A stretch of DNA of 64,000 bases from Tupaia tana. Taxonomy: Eukaryota > Chordata > Mammalia > Scandentia > Tupaiidae. Shown here one piece after another: positions 11,050-21,361 of this stretch. Positions within the stretch are counted from its first letter, which is position 1. The number at the start of each line of letters is the position of its first letter. Under the pieces are notes generated by a model. It made no database searches. It was not told the origin of the DNA and saw only the letters and a list, made by a program, of their open reading frames with translations. The position numbers were made by a program, and so were the translations under genes. The stretch lies in the NCBI GenBank assembly GCA_026018925.1, contig JAKSZU010000004.1, positions 14,710,964 to 14,774,963 of the forward strand, written 5' to 3'.

Positions 11050-11323
11050 GGCTTTCTTTTTTTCTTTCTTTCTTTTTCTTTGTTGGCTGAGGGCATGTGC
11101 ACCCACGAGAGAGAGAGAGAGAGAAAAAATTCCCCAATGAGACAGTTACACTATAATCCTTCTTCCTCCATTTCCCCATCCCATCGGGATTTAGGGCACA
11201 ATACATACATACACTTGGCATGTTTTTTCAAGCCACCATGGCTGGGATTTGAACCAGAGTCAGCCACATGAGATCTACCTCCATATGCAGAAGGTTCAAC
11301 TGCCGCACCACAGGGCCAGCCCT
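11050..11323 (-). repeat. SINE, type C
   Basis: In reverse: GGGCTGGCCCTGTGGTGCGG start, a diverged B box GGTTCAAATCCC, and the family-A-like body. The internal pyrimidine tract is (GA)n on this strand. Confidence 0.78.
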
Positions 11324-11435
11324 CTAGAGTTCCATTATACAAAAACATATTATTTTTTTCCATTCATAGGCAAAAACTAACATACGATATACACTGTTCT
11401 ATATTTTGTTTAGTTTACTTGCTAATCAGTGTTCT

Positions 11436-11668
11436 CATTGCCAGAGGGCATGTGCGCTTACCAGAGAGAAAGAAAGAGAGAAGGCACTCCTTGATGGTGT
11501 ATGGTCACACCACAATCCTTTTTCTTCCATTTCCTCAGGATTTCAGGCATACATGAACATGTGCTAAGCATGTTTTTTAAAGTGCCAGAGCTGGGATTTG
11601 AACTGAGATCAGTCATGCGAGATCAGGTTCCCAATGTATAGCATTTAATAACTGCTCAATGGGGCTGA
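11436..11668 (-). repeat. SINE, type C, diverged
   Basis: Same order of blocks as the 11,050 copy but more mutated, with a B-box-like AGTTCAAATCCC in reverse. Confidence 0.65.
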
Positions 11669-11689
11669 GTTAATTTGTGTTTCTTGGAG

Positions 11690-12181
11690 AGCTTTTGAAT
11701 ATCTGTATATGAACTTGGAGAGTTTCTTCAACTCTTGTGCAGCATAATATTTCATTGTATGGCTGTATCAACGTACTTTTTTTTTATGTACAGTGGAGCA
11801 CTTTTTGCTTTTTTTGCCTTTTTTCAAACCAAGGAGATAATTGGTTGATTGACACATGGGTTGTACCCAGTCTTCTGCCATTGCATAGAATGCTATGGAG
11901 GATGACTGTGACATTGTGTATTGTGTGATATATCTGCAGGATAAATTCCCACAGATGTGATTGTGAGCCAGAGGGTAAACGTACATATGATTTTCACAGA
12001 TATTCCCAAATTGCCCCCTATGGAAGTTACACCAACATGTGCTACATATAAGCATGCCTGGTTCCTACAGCCCTGCCAAGAACATGTGTTATAAAACTTG
12101 TGGATTTTTGCCCAGTTGATAAAACGATAGTTATAAAGAATTTTTTCCTTCTATTACTCTTATTATGAGTGAGGTTGAGCA
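11690..12181 (+). mobile_element. Old L1 3' region fragment
   Basis: Relic of mammalian L1M-type 3' sequence: ATATTTCATTGTATGGCTG, a heavily mutated middle, then TTATGAGTGAGGTTGAGCATG at its end. Later insertions break it up. Related pieces continue at 14,510-14,636, 16,369-16,630, 16,888-16,946 and 17,215-17,390. Confidence 0.65.
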
Positions 12182-12194
12182 TGTTTTCATATGT

Positions 12195-12391
12195 TTTTTT
12201 TTTTTTTTCTTTTTTTTTTTTTGGAGAATAGGGCGCAGACAGACAGAGAGAGACAGAGAGATAGCGAGAAATCACCCCCCAGGGGGGATGGCCATGATCT
12301 TGGGCCAGCAGCGTGAGTTTAAGCCGCCGGGTCCGGGACTCGAACCGTCGACTACGTTCCAGCGACATAGCCATTACACTAACTGCTGGTC
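12195..12391 (-). repeat. SINE family A in the L1 relic
   Basis: Reverse-strand copy, shortened in the CCCAAGATCC body. The target-site duplication TGTTTTCATATGTT, which is L1 sequence, flanks it at 12,182 and 12,392. Confidence 0.88.
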
Positions 12392-12417
12392 TGTTTTCAT
12401 ATGTTAAAAGGCCATTT

Positions 12418-12590
12418 ATGAGGCATGACATGGTGGTTAAAGTGCTGGTCTCCCACATGGCTGATGGTTCAGGTCCTGGACCTGGTGGCTTGCTTTCTCA
12501 CTTTCCCTCTTTCTCTGTCTCTCTCCAGTGAGTTCACGTCCCCTATAGCTAATTTAAAAATCATAATAATAAATAAATCATTCTTTTAAA
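12418..12590 (+). repeat. SINE family B
   Basis: GGCATGACATGGTGGTTAAAG start, GGCTTGCTTTCTCACTTTCCC block and an AATAATAAATAAAT tail. Confidence 0.82.
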
Positions 12591-12599
12591 ATTGTACTT

Positions 12600-12756
12600 A
12601 ACTTTATTTATTATTATATTTTTTTAATTTGACCAGAAACAGAGAGAGAGAGGGGAAGTGAGAAAGCAAGCCACCAGGTCTGGGACTTGAACTGCAGTCG
12701 GCCATGTGGGAGTCCAGCGCCTTTAAGCACCATGCCACCTGCCAGCTCCCCTTAAA
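12600..12756 (-). repeat. SINE family B
   Basis: Reverse copy with GGGGAGCTGGCAGGTGGCATGG start and a TTGACCAGAAACAGAGAG end region, lying head to head with the previous copy. Confidence 0.85.
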
Positions 12757-12881
12757 TAAAAAATTATTATTATTTTTTTTTTTTAGTCTGTAGGCCAGTT
12801 CTTTATATTGGATGCATAATGAATATTGGCAAAGTTGATAAAGCATAGTTTCAACCCCAGTTCACCACTGTCAAGTGTGTT

Positions 12882-12928
12882 TTTTTTTTTTTTCATTATC
12901 ATCAACAGACAACTTTTCATTTTTGTGT
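12882..12928 (-). mobile_element. Tiny retroposed fragment with poly(A)
   Basis: About 47 bp ending in a 13-base poly(A) on the minus strand. It is flanked by CTGTCAAGTGTGTT and CTATCAAGTGTGTT (12,868 and 12,929), which look like a target-site duplication with one mismatch. The source is unknown. Confidence 0.5.
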
Positions 12929-13061
12929 CTATCAAGTGTGTTGTTTGTTACCTGAATCCCTCCCTTCCGCCCTCAATTACTCATTCCCATTACCTCTCCC
13001 ATACTGTCTCTAGCATCCACAGTTGCATTCCCTGCTATTATACCCTCCAGTTCTTTCAGTT

Positions 13062-14238
13062 TTTTTTTTTTTCTTTCCAATTATCAGCTCATAAAGTTTT
13101 TAACAATAGGGAGCATAGATTCTATTCAGGGTTGGATTAAGGGTGGGTCTCGTGCAGTTCCGCAATTGTAGGTGAATCTCCATGGAAGACAGTTTCAGGA
13201 AATCGGTTCTTGAAAGCAGAGATGATTATCAGTTGATGCGGCACAGCATCCATCTTGTGGTTACCGGGAATGGTGTTGTGGGGATCTGCAGCGTGAGTCA
13301 TCCTTGGGTATCTGGTAGAGTAGTTCTTGTTTATCCCTGAGGTAATGCAGGACTGGTGACCATCATCTTCTCATTGTCCATAGGCGGAGAAAATCCTCCT
13401 ATACAATATATTTCTCAATTGGTTTAAGACAGCTAAAGCTTCTTTCTGTTGCTTGTAGTTGCAAGTTCTTAGTCCTAGTTTTCGGCCTCAGTTTGCCGCC
13501 TGTGGCCGGCGGCCACGCGCAGGCCCACGCGCAGACCCGGCGGCCAGGCTCAGGCCCGGCAGCCACGCGCAGACCCGGCGGCCAGGCTCAGGCCCGGCAG
13601 CCACGCACAGGCCTGGGGGCCACGTGCAGGCCCGGGGGCCACACGCTGGGCCGGCGACCACGCGCAGGACCGGTGACCACACTCAGGCCCGGCGGCCACG
13701 TGCAAGCCTGGGGGCCACGCGCAGGCCCGGCGGTCACGCGCTGGCCCGGTGGCCACGCGCAGGCCCGGCGGCTACGCGCAGGCGCAGGCCTGATGGCCAC
13801 ACACAGGCCAGGCGGCCATGCGCAGGCCCGGCGGCCACGCTCAGACCCGGCGGCCACATGCAGACCCGGAGGCCACGCGTAGGCCCGGCAGCCACGCGCA
13901 GGGCTGGCGGCCATGTGTAGGTGCAGGCCTGGCGGTCACACTCAGGTCCGGCAGTCACGCGCAGGCCCGGGGGCCATGCGCAGGCCCGGGGGCCACGCGC
14001 AGGCCCGGCAGCCACGCGCAGGCGCAGGCCCGGCGGCCACGCACAGGCCCGGCAGCCACACGCCAGCCCCGAGCACATGAATGTGCGAGGGATCCAGCGC
14101 CACCCCCCTGTTCGCCCGCCCGCCCTGAGAAAGGAAGGTCGGTGAGCTAAGCCGGTCCGCACCGCCGGTGCGCGTTGGCGCCAAGCGCAGGACACACCCA
14201 GCGCCAGAGAGGCAGTGCCGCGCAGGCCCGGTGGGCCC
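13062..14238 (-). mobile_element. Candidate composite retroelement with a GC-rich VNTR
   Basis: Read on the minus strand the order is: about 165 bp of CpG-rich unique DNA (14,238-14,073), about 29 copies of a 19-bp repeat (14,072-13,511), about 430 bp of unrelated moderate-GC sequence, and a run of A (13,075-13,062). This resembles the plan of SVA-type composite elements (VNTR, then a 3' module, then poly(A)), but I see no sequence match to them. It sits inside an old L1 relic, so it was probably inserted. I found no clear target-site duplication; the right edge is obscured by a later SINE at 14,246. Alternatives are an L1 5' UTR with tandem repeats, or a minisatellite that arose in place. 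Confidence 0.4.
13511..14072. repeat. 19-bp GC-rich minisatellite, about 29 units
   Basis: Consensus unit GGCCACGCGCAGGCCCGGC. Common variants are AGCCACGCG, GGCCATGCG and CCCGGG endings. Three units carry the same 6-bp extension (GCAGGC inserted), giving 25-bp units near 13,776, 13,917 and 14,018. Because 19 is not a multiple of 3 and the unit lacks stop codons, several frames on both strands stay open. Those frames are not genes. CpG content is high and many CpGs are intact. Confidence 0.92.
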
Positions 14239-14245
14239 CGCAATA

Positions 14246-14427
14246 AATAATTATTTTTTTAAGAATTATTTTGTTTAACTTTATTAATTTGTTTTAATTT
14301 GACTAGTGAGGGACAGAGTGAAAGAGAGAAGAGAGAGTGAGAAAGGAAGCTGCCAAGTCCAGGACTCGAACCATGGTCAGCCATGTGGAAGTCCAGCACC
14401 CTCAACCACTATGTTACCTGCTGATCC
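14246..14427 (-). repeat. SINE family B
   Basis: Reverse copy with a degraded GGGATCAGCAGGTAACATAG start and an A-rich tail. ATAAATAATT on both sides (about 14,242 and 14,433) is the probable target-site duplication. Confidence 0.82.
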
Positions 14428-14509
14428 CTAAATAAATAATTCTAAACAAAGCTTGTATAAATAATGTCACTAGAAGAGCACAGTGAACAAAATAAAATTT
14501 GTTTTTATA

Positions 14510-14636
14510 AAAAAGACCATTTGTATTTACTTTTCCATAAACTTTTTGTAACCATGAAATCATGTGTTAAACTTTTGTCTTCTTCATAACTTTTGGCCAT
14601 TTATCTTATTGAAGTTTATGTGGCTTTATTGGTTTC
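14510..14636 (+). mobile_element. Old L1 fragment (continuation)
   Basis: GACCATTTGTATTTACTTTTCC and nearby sequence match the L1M 3' pattern that follows the GAGGTTGAGCATG block. It abuts the HMGN1 retrocopy. Confidence 0.55.
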
Positions 14637-14840
14637 TAGTTTACTGATTTCTTTTTTTTCTTTTATAATTGAGATTTATTGATTGTGTTGAAGATCTGTA
14701 CAGACATTTCGATTTGTACCCAATTTTTAACATCCATTCCAAAAATGTAAAAAGCCAAGTATAGTGACTCTATTTAAGTTACTTCAGTGACATTCCAATT
14801 TTGTAGGCAAATTTTCCTTAATATCAAGAACCACTGTCTT

Positions 14841-15111
14841 GGGAATCAGCAGTTAGCGTAATGGCTATGTCGCTGGACTCCCACGTAGTCGACCGTGGTT
14901 CGCGTCTTGGACCCGGTGGCTTACAACTCACGCCGGGCGCATGTGCGTGCGTGCCCAAGATCCCGAGAGGAGAATGGAGGAGAAGGGATTGCAGCGTGAC
15001 CATCCCCCCTGGGGGGTGATTTCTCGCTTTCTGTCTCTCTGTCTCTCTCTGTCTGTCTGGCGAGCGCACGCGCCCTATAGCAAAAAACCTCTCCAAAAAA
15101 AAAAAAAAAAA
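14841..15111 (+). repeat. SINE family A (subfamily A2) inside the HMGN1 retrocopy
   Basis: Has the A2 markers (GGGAATCAGC start, TTCGCG B box, GCGTGACC). The 15-bp target-site duplication AAGAACCACTGTCTT lies at 14,826-14,840 and 15,112-15,126. Confidence 0.93.
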
Positions 15112-15651
15112 AAGAACCACTGTCTTCAAATGTTGAAAGCTGTTATGTAAGTCCCACCAAATCACAATTTAGAATCATACACACTACATACATCAAATTT
15201 CCAATCTTTCATAGCACATTAACAAAAGTATTAGGAAAACTGAACTACCACGACCAAAGATGTTACAGAGCGCACACAATTCTGACAGGGAGAGCAACAA
15301 TCAAAGAGTGGTTTTCTTTGGGAAACAATACTACTAAAAAACATAATAGAAGTAATTAAAAATATTCAAGACACATTAAATGCATGACTGTGACTCCGAA
15401 CTGCCAATTTGCTTTGTATTTAGGATATAAAAACGACCCAGCCACCCCCACCTGTGGAATGTTAAGCTGACACGCAAGAGAGTCAAAGCCTCCTATAAGT
15501 CAATATCTCACTATTTTCTGGTTGTACCAAAAAAATAAACAGTAAATGATTTCACCTCTTAAAAAAAAGCATTTACACTTAAAAAACAGGATGAGGTGGG
15601 ATTCTCTCCTTCTTAAAAATGTTTCTAGAGCTATTAAAAAACTTGCATTTA

Positions 15652-15838
15652 GGGGACCAGCAGGTGGTGTGGTGGTTGAAGCACTGGACATTCCCATATG
15701 GCCAACTATGGTTCAAGTCCTGGACCTGGTGGCTTGCTTTCTCACTTTCTCTCTCTTTCTCTCTGTGTCTCTCTGGTCAAAATAAAATAAGTAAATGAAT
15801 AAATAAAATTAAAAATAATTAAAAAAAAAAAAAAAAAA
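15652..15838 (+). repeat. SINE family B inside the HMGN1 retrocopy
   Basis: GGGACCAGCAGGTGGTGTGG start, GGCTTGCTTTCTCACTTTC block, AATAAATAAAATTAAAA tail. CTTGCATTTA is duplicated on both sides (15,641 and 15,841). Confidence 0.9.
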
Positions 15839-15929
15839 ACCTTGCATTTACAAAAGAGTTGATAAAAATATTCCTCTGGATTGTACAAGAAGGGAGACAG
15901 GGACCACTGATAAGACATGGTATATGGCA

Positions 15930-16232
15930 TTAACCAGACTTGACTTCTTTCTTGCTTGCTTCATCAGAGGGTGGACTCTCCTCATTTTTAGTGTCTCCAA
16001 TTTTTGCAGGTAAATCTTTAGTGCCTCCAATGGCCACTTCAGCCTGTTTCCCTTTTGCTCCCCTTTTCCCTTTTGTTTGCACTCTTTTGTCTGAAGATTT
16101 ATACTTCCTTGCTGCCTTTTTTGGCTCCACTTTTGCAGGAGCAGGTTTAGCGACAACCAACAACCTTGCTGATCTCCTCTTGGGCTCTTCCTTGGCCGCC
16201 CTCTCGACTGAGCTGAACTTCCTCTTGGGCAT
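15930..16232 (-). CDS. Open reading frame of the HMGN1 retrocopy, 100 aa
   Basis: Begins MPKRK and keeps the nucleosome-binding core EEPKRRSARL. It also keeps the basic SSDKRVQTKGKRGAKGKQAE stretch and ends in an acidic/serine-rich tail, the same order as HMGN1, which is also 100 residues as I recall. There are many substitutions: the residues just after RRSARL are hydrophobic instead of the usual SA-K-P, and the tail has lost acidic residues (SKKEVKSG). No frameshift or premature stop is seen, so the frame is open, but with no promoter evident it is more likely a pseudogene than an expressed gene. Confidence 0.6.
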   Translation of the reverse strand: MPKRKFSSVERAAKEEPKRRSARLLVVAKPAPAKVEPKKAARKYKSSDKRVQTKGKRGAKGKQAEVAIGGTKDLPAKIGDTKNEESPPSDEASKKEVKSG

Positions 16233-16368
16233 CTTGGCTGCAGCCAGGGGGCAGGCTGGGTGCCTGATGAGGCGATGACGTACCTAGAGCCTTTGCGGAG
16301 ATGAGTGGATAAACCCTATGGCTCCTCCTGCCACCCAAGCTGCTGGAACTCCTAGTTTACTGATTTCT

Positions 16369-16630
16369 AATCGATGAGTTACACATGTTTTTGACATTTG
16401 TTCTTATTTTTGCATTTTAGATTTTTTATTTGTAGTAAATATGACGAGTATTTTCTCTTAAGGCCTGTGAATTTTTAGTTTACTTAGAAAGGTCCAGGGT
16501 TGATCTGTGGTTACAAAAGAGTTCACACAAGTTTTCTTCTAGTTCTTCTGTGGCTTTATGTTCCATGTTTAAATCTTTGACCCACTTGGAGTTTATCTTG
16601 ATAAGTAATGTAAAGTATAGATCTAATTTT
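16369..16630 (+). mobile_element. Old L1 fragment (continuation)
   Basis: TTTAAATCTTTGACCCACTTGGAG and GATCTAATTTTATCC are characteristic of mammalian L1 3' sequence. It is the same relic that is interrupted upstream. Confidence 0.75.
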
Positions 16631-16631
16631 A

Positions 16632-16874
16632 TCCATTTGTTTATTTTCGCCACAGGGCATATGTACTTACCCAGAGATAGAGAGAGAGAGGGAGAGGGAA
16701 AGTGAGAAATCACCCCCAAAGCGGAAGGGCCATGCTGCAATCCCTTCTCCTCCATTCTCCTCCTGGGTTTTGGGCACCCATGCACACAGCCTGGTATGAT
16801 TTTCAAGCCATTTGAGGTCTGGGCCTCAAACCTGGGAGTCCTGTGCCTTAACCACTATGACACCTGCTGGCCCT
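16632..16874 (-). repeat. SINE family A, older copy in the L1 relic
   Basis: Reverse copy with a degraded B box. GATCTAATTTTAT (16,619) and GATCCGATTTTAT (16,875) are the target-site duplication, now with two differences, so it is older than its neighbour at 16,947. Confidence 0.8.
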
Positions 16875-16946
16875 GATCCGATTTTATTTTTTACAGATAG
16901 TTGTCCAGTTGTGGCAATACCATTTGTTAAAAAGCCCAACTTTTCC

Positions 16947-17211
16947 ACCAGCAGTTAGTGTAATGGCTATGTCGCTGGACTCCCACGTAGTCGACCGCGG
17001 TTCGCGTCCCAGACCCGGTGGCTTAGAACTCACGCCGGGCGCGTGTGCGTACGTGCCCAAGATCCCGAGAGGAGAATGGAGGAGAAGGGATTGCGGCGTG
17101 ACCATCCCCCCTGGGGGGTGATTTCTCGCTTTCTATCTCTCTGTCTCTCTCTGTCTGTCTGGCGAGTGCACGCGCCCTATAGCAAAAACCTCTCCAAAAA
17201 AAAAAAAAAAA
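16947..17211 (+). repeat. SINE family A (subfamily A2) in the L1 relic
   Basis: TTCGCG B box, CTTAGAACTC and GCGTGACC mark subfamily A2. The duplication AAAGCCCAACTTTTCC is L1 sequence and is intact on both sides (16,931 and 17,213). Confidence 0.92.
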
Positions 17212-17214
17212 AAA

Positions 17215-17390
17215 AGCCCAACTTTTCCCACTAATTTGAAATAACATTTTTTCACATATGTTAAATGCCTGTGTGTATTTGGATCCATTTCTGGATTTTC
17301 TCTTCCGTTTTATAGGTCTGTTTGTGTATCAGCTCCATGTTGTTTTAATTACTGAGAATTTAGATACATTTTATACTCTGGCAAATATTG
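17215..17390 (+). mobile_element. Old L1 fragment (end)
   Basis: GGATCCATTTCTGGATTTTC and TTTTATAGGTCTGTTTGTG then TTGTTTTAATTACTG are the usual L1 3' blocks. Confidence 0.8.
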
Positions 17391-18200
17391 CTGTGAAATC
17401 AATCACCCCATAAACTAGAACAACACTTGTTTTATTGTGTCTCATAGTCTCTGTAAGTCAGGAATTCCGAAAGTCTCCGTTGGGTGGTTCTGGCTCATTC
17501 AGAACCAGTGTCATCTGACCACTATCATCAGACAGTAATTAAAACCACGATGGCGTGGCAGGGTGTACAGGAGCAGCTGGGGTGGCTGGGGGCTGGCTAA
17601 GCAGCTCTTTTTCTTTGTGCATACACAAGTTAGTATCTACGCATAAATATCCTTGCTCTGTTAGCTGAGACAGCCTAGGAGCAATGACACTCCAGGAGCA
17701 AAGAGAGCATGTGCTGCCCAGATTCTAGTTGCTAATATCATTTTCAAATCAAATAAACCAGGGCTCCTTTCAGGCTCAGTCTAGGACTGAGACAGAAAGT
17801 AATACAAGACGAATCTGCAGCATTTGATAATGCCGAGAAGTAAGGGAATGCTAAAGAACAAAAAAACAACAAGCTCTACTTTGGTAGGAGGTGTATCAAA
17901 GGAACACAGAAGCCAAGTGAGAGAGTTCCCAGTGGCCAACGCTGAAACGATTTGAGCAACAAGACAAATAAAGTAGTATTGAATTATAACCCCAAAATAG
18001 GAACTATATATCCGTGATCCATAGTGACATAAATAAATGATAGGCTAGGTAAATAAGTGGGGGAGAAGAGAAACAAATCTCCCTTTCACAAGGATTCCAA
18101 GTAATTTATGTGGATACTCCATGTACATCTCCACTCCTTAAGTGTGGACTATGAATAGGGTACTATGGAAGGGAGGGGAAAAATAGAAACTTTACAGAAG
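17391..18200. other. Unique and possibly old repeat sequence
   Basis: 17,391-17,590 (AATCACCCCATAAACTAG, AGTCAGGAATTCCGAAAG) looks like a decayed interspersed repeat of LTR type, but I cannot name it confidently. The rest is unique. Confidence 0.35.
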
Positions 18201-18203
18201 AGA

Positions 18204-18465
18204 GGGACCAGCAGATGCCATAGTGGTTACGTGGCTAGACTCCCACGGGGCTGACCGTGGTTCAAGTCCCAGACCCAGTGGCCTGAAACTCATGCCGGGT
18301 ATGTGTGTGTGCATGTCCAAAATCCCAAGAAGGAACTGGAGAAGGGATTGCAGCATGGCCATCCACCCTGGAGAGTGATTTCTCACTTTCTGTCTCTGTC
18401 TCTCTCTGTGTCTCTGGCGAGCGCATAGATCTTATAGCAAAAATCTCTCAAAAAAAAAAAAAAAA
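18204..18465 (+). repeat. SINE family A
   Basis: GGGACCAGCAGATGCCATAG start, B box GGTTCAAGTCCC, tail of about 15 A. AACTTTACAGA(A/G)GAG is duplicated at 18,188 and 18,465. Confidence 0.88.
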
Positions 18466-18587
18466 CTTTACAGAGGAGATACATAACAACATTGAAGGTT
18501 ATTTATGTAAAGGAGCGGTAGAGAGAGAAATAACCCTTGCCGAGAAGGAACACACATGTTACAGCAAGGCAATAGCAGGGCATCACA

Positions 18588-18618
18588 TGTGTGTGTATGT
18601 GTGTGTGTGTGTGTGTGT
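18588..18618 (+). repeat. (TG)n microsatellite
   Basis: ATGTGTGTGTATG followed by an uninterrupted (GT) run of about nine units. Confidence 0.85.
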
Positions 18619-18619
18619 T

Positions 18620-21355
18620 TAGTTATAGGTCTCCCTTCAAAATGGAAAAGGAAGACAGAACTTCCGTTATTTTAACATTTTTTCTTAGACTGGGTCATTA
18701 TTAGCACATGCAGAAAAGAAAATAGCATAATCAGAGCTGCGCCTTCTTGTGGCCAAATTAGATCCTCCTCGTAGGACTAACACCTCTGCTGCTGTCATTC
18801 TGGAACCTAAGCTCCCCCAGAAAGCACAACTCCCAACATGAACCTCAGTGCGGTCCAGGTGTCACCATGTGTGTTGGCAAATCACAGACTCAGTCTCGAG
18901 AGGAGCTCTGACAAAACATGGGATTTGCCCCCACCACCAAAATAGGTTGGTCTTGGTTCTTTGGATAAATGCCTTACAGTCTCAGTCTTCAGGTTTCTGC
19001 CAGCAAGCAATCTCTGCTGCTAGTTAGGCTCTATACTCCAAGGCAAGACATCTGTCGTTCTCGTGGTTGCATCCTCACCATGTCTCGCAGGGTCTGGCAC
19101 ACAGAGGGGCTTACACACACACGCGTGCACACACACACACACACGGATTCCTCCTGTGGAGCTGTGGGCCTGTCTCCTCCTCGGTTTCATCGGTCTGGTA
19201 TTCAGGTAGGACATTTCTCCAAAAGTAGCAGCCCCAAAGCTACAGGTCGGCCATGAAAAATACACTACTTCCGGAATCACTTGGAACAGTTGATGCCATG
19301 CAGCAAACGTGATCTATTTAGCTCCATGACCTACTTCATTCCAAAACACAACACTTTGTTCGGTCATTATGGAAAAAAATAACTAATTTTATTCATCTTC
19401 CTTTTCAGTTCCAACTACAGACTGACTACTCATAATAACTTTATAAGTGCAGGTCACTAAAACTTACATTTGGAAACTGAAATTGGCATGGAAGACTTAC
19501 TGAAAACTCTGCTTCAGTGTTCTCCTAGAAAGCCTGGTTGCCCTGAAACCCCTGGCAACCCAGCAAAACTCCTGCATATGCCCACATGCCGGCAGCTGGA
19601 ATTCCCAGTATTTGCAGGGAGGCGGCTTTGTTAGCAGTGAATTATCAGCCTTATGTGGAATTAATCAGGCTGCTATTTTTGCTTTTTAATTGTTTATAAA
19701 TTCATTTAACTTAGCCCCGTCATTCCTAAATTAGTTGGTTTGGGCTGGGGGAGGGGTTAGCCTTACTATGTGTAAAACCATTTACTTGCATTAACATTAT
19801 TTTGGCCTATCATTTTCCAGTGTCTGAGACTTCAAGGGTTGCACTGTGGTTTAGGTATTTCTATTGTAACAGCAGATGTATATGCAGCCCACTCAAAATT
19901 TGTTTATACAGTGATGTATCATTTGGGGTATGTTTGTGAAACTGTGGCTATTTAAATTACCGGCAACATAATTTCCACACATGTAAAAATATCCTTTCAC
20001 ACTTATAGGACATTGTTTTATAATGCAAATGCTTGTGTACAAACTCTGCAATGTTTGCATTTTATTTATTTACGGATCATCAGTATCAGGTTTTGTTTCC
20101 CTTTTGCAAGTAGAGAGGGCAGATGGGGCTACGGTCTTTGCACGTGCCAGTGGTCCTGAGCCTCGAACTTTTCCATTCAAAGCAAACATACGTGGCAGTG
20201 TCTGTGTCATTCTAGAACAAACTCTGTCCACGTGTTCTCCATACATTTGCAAAATGACGTCAGGCCCACCAGCGTTTTCCAGACCAAGAAAAATTTCCAC
20301 AAAAATGTACCCATAATCCTGCCATACAAACGGCCCAGCATTTTCCAGCTTCTTTCTTAGCCTAGTTTCAGAGATCTTGGCACCAAAATGAGCTGAAGTA
20401 AAAGACATCAACCATCCCACTGCCCCTACTCCTACACCCATCCAGAGCCATTTGGAGAGAAGCCTCAGACCTAGGGATGGGAGTATCGTGGGCCTCATGG
20501 GGTGCGGTGGGCTTCCCTAACTCTTCCAGGCTACTCCAAGAGTCAGCATCTTTCCTGGGATTTTTCAGGAACCTCCAGAAAATCCTGGGGCCTAAATCAG
20601 TTGAAACAAGTGGCAGGGACCCGGCTTCCCCAGGGAAGGGAATTTGAACCTGATGGATCCAGAGGAGAAGCCAGCCTTCATCCAGGACAGTTTCTGGGAG
20701 GAGTCTCAGCCCCAGAGGGAAGGTTTGGACTTCTAGGGCCAAGTCATCTAACCTGGCACCAGGTCTCATTCTCATGCCAACCATTCCATTCTGGGTCAGA
20801 GGGGCCACAGAGTTAACCAGCGAGCTTCAGCCACCTGGTGGCCCCTACCTCTGCCCACAGCCATTCCACACCTAGGGGTTGTGTTCTATTCTGGGAACCG
20901 GCAGTGGTAGTGAGGGGTGGAGCCTTGGCTACCAGGGGGTGAGACACGAATTAGGGAGCATAGCAAAGGCGAGATCCATGGGGATGTGGGGGCTCTGCAG
21001 GGGCTGGGGCCGCTGTCACCCTTAAAGAGGAGCACATCTTCCTGGGCACACTTCTGCTCCCCGGAACCCTGGGATATACACATGGTTTGCTGCAAAATGA
21101 CTGATTGCAGGCTGACGATGAGCTGGGGCATCTGTTAGCAGCTTATGCAAGGACTGTCTATGCAACAAGCTCATTCCCTGCGTGTTCCTCTACACCTGCT
21201 CAAGGTATGCCTTTGTGTAGGAACCAGAACCAAGAAGCAGACTAAGTTGGAAGTTCAAGCACCAGCCTTCGAGCGCTGCAGGCCTCTGCGTTCCCATCTG
21301 TAAGACAAGAGAGGTACTCAAGATAGACTCAGAGGCTCTTCGTTGCCCTGAACTC
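18620..21355. other. Unique sequence upstream of TIE1
   Basis: About 2.7 kb largely free of SINEs, with a (CA)n run at 19,130-19,143. It contains the unexplained 142-codon minus-strand frame at 20,070-20,498. The absence of insertions next to so many elsewhere could mean selective constraint, for example a TIE1 enhancer, but this is only a suggestion. Confidence 0.4.
20070..20498 (-). other. Unassigned 142-codon open frame
   Basis: Longest minus-strand frame in the SINE-poor block upstream of TIE1. It has a hydrophobic stretch of about 20 residues near residue 20 (WMGVGVGAVGWLM) and a mixed, protein-like remainder. I recognise no family. The frame is bounded upstream by an in-frame stop 13 codons before the Met. 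No splice structure, promoter or poly(A) signal stands out. It may be chance. Confidence 0.2.
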
Positions 21356-21361
21356 TGTGTT

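Larger units (their letters stand above)
14653..16351 (-). pseudogene. HMGN1: HMGN1 retrocopy (processed, intronless)
   Basis: An intronless copy of a whole HMGN1-type mRNA in antisense to the genes: 5' UTR (about 16,351-16,233), a 100-codon frame (16,232-15,930), a long 3' UTR and a degraded poly(A) (plus-strand T run at 14,653-14,664). A perfect 17-bp target-site duplication, CTAGTTTACTGATTTCT, flanks it at 14,636-14,652 and 16,352-16,368, as expected of L1-driven retroposition. Two SINEs (14,841 and 15,652) were later inserted into its 3' UTR and lengthen it. HMGN1 is a nucleosome-binding chromatin protein. No promoter is evident here. Confidence 0.88.

Noticed and set aside
13459..14243. 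Long overlapping open frames on both strands (108-169 codons) rich in Gly, Pro, Arg, Ala
   Set aside because: They are a product of the 19-bp repeat, which has no stops in several frames and cycles through all three frames every 57 bp.
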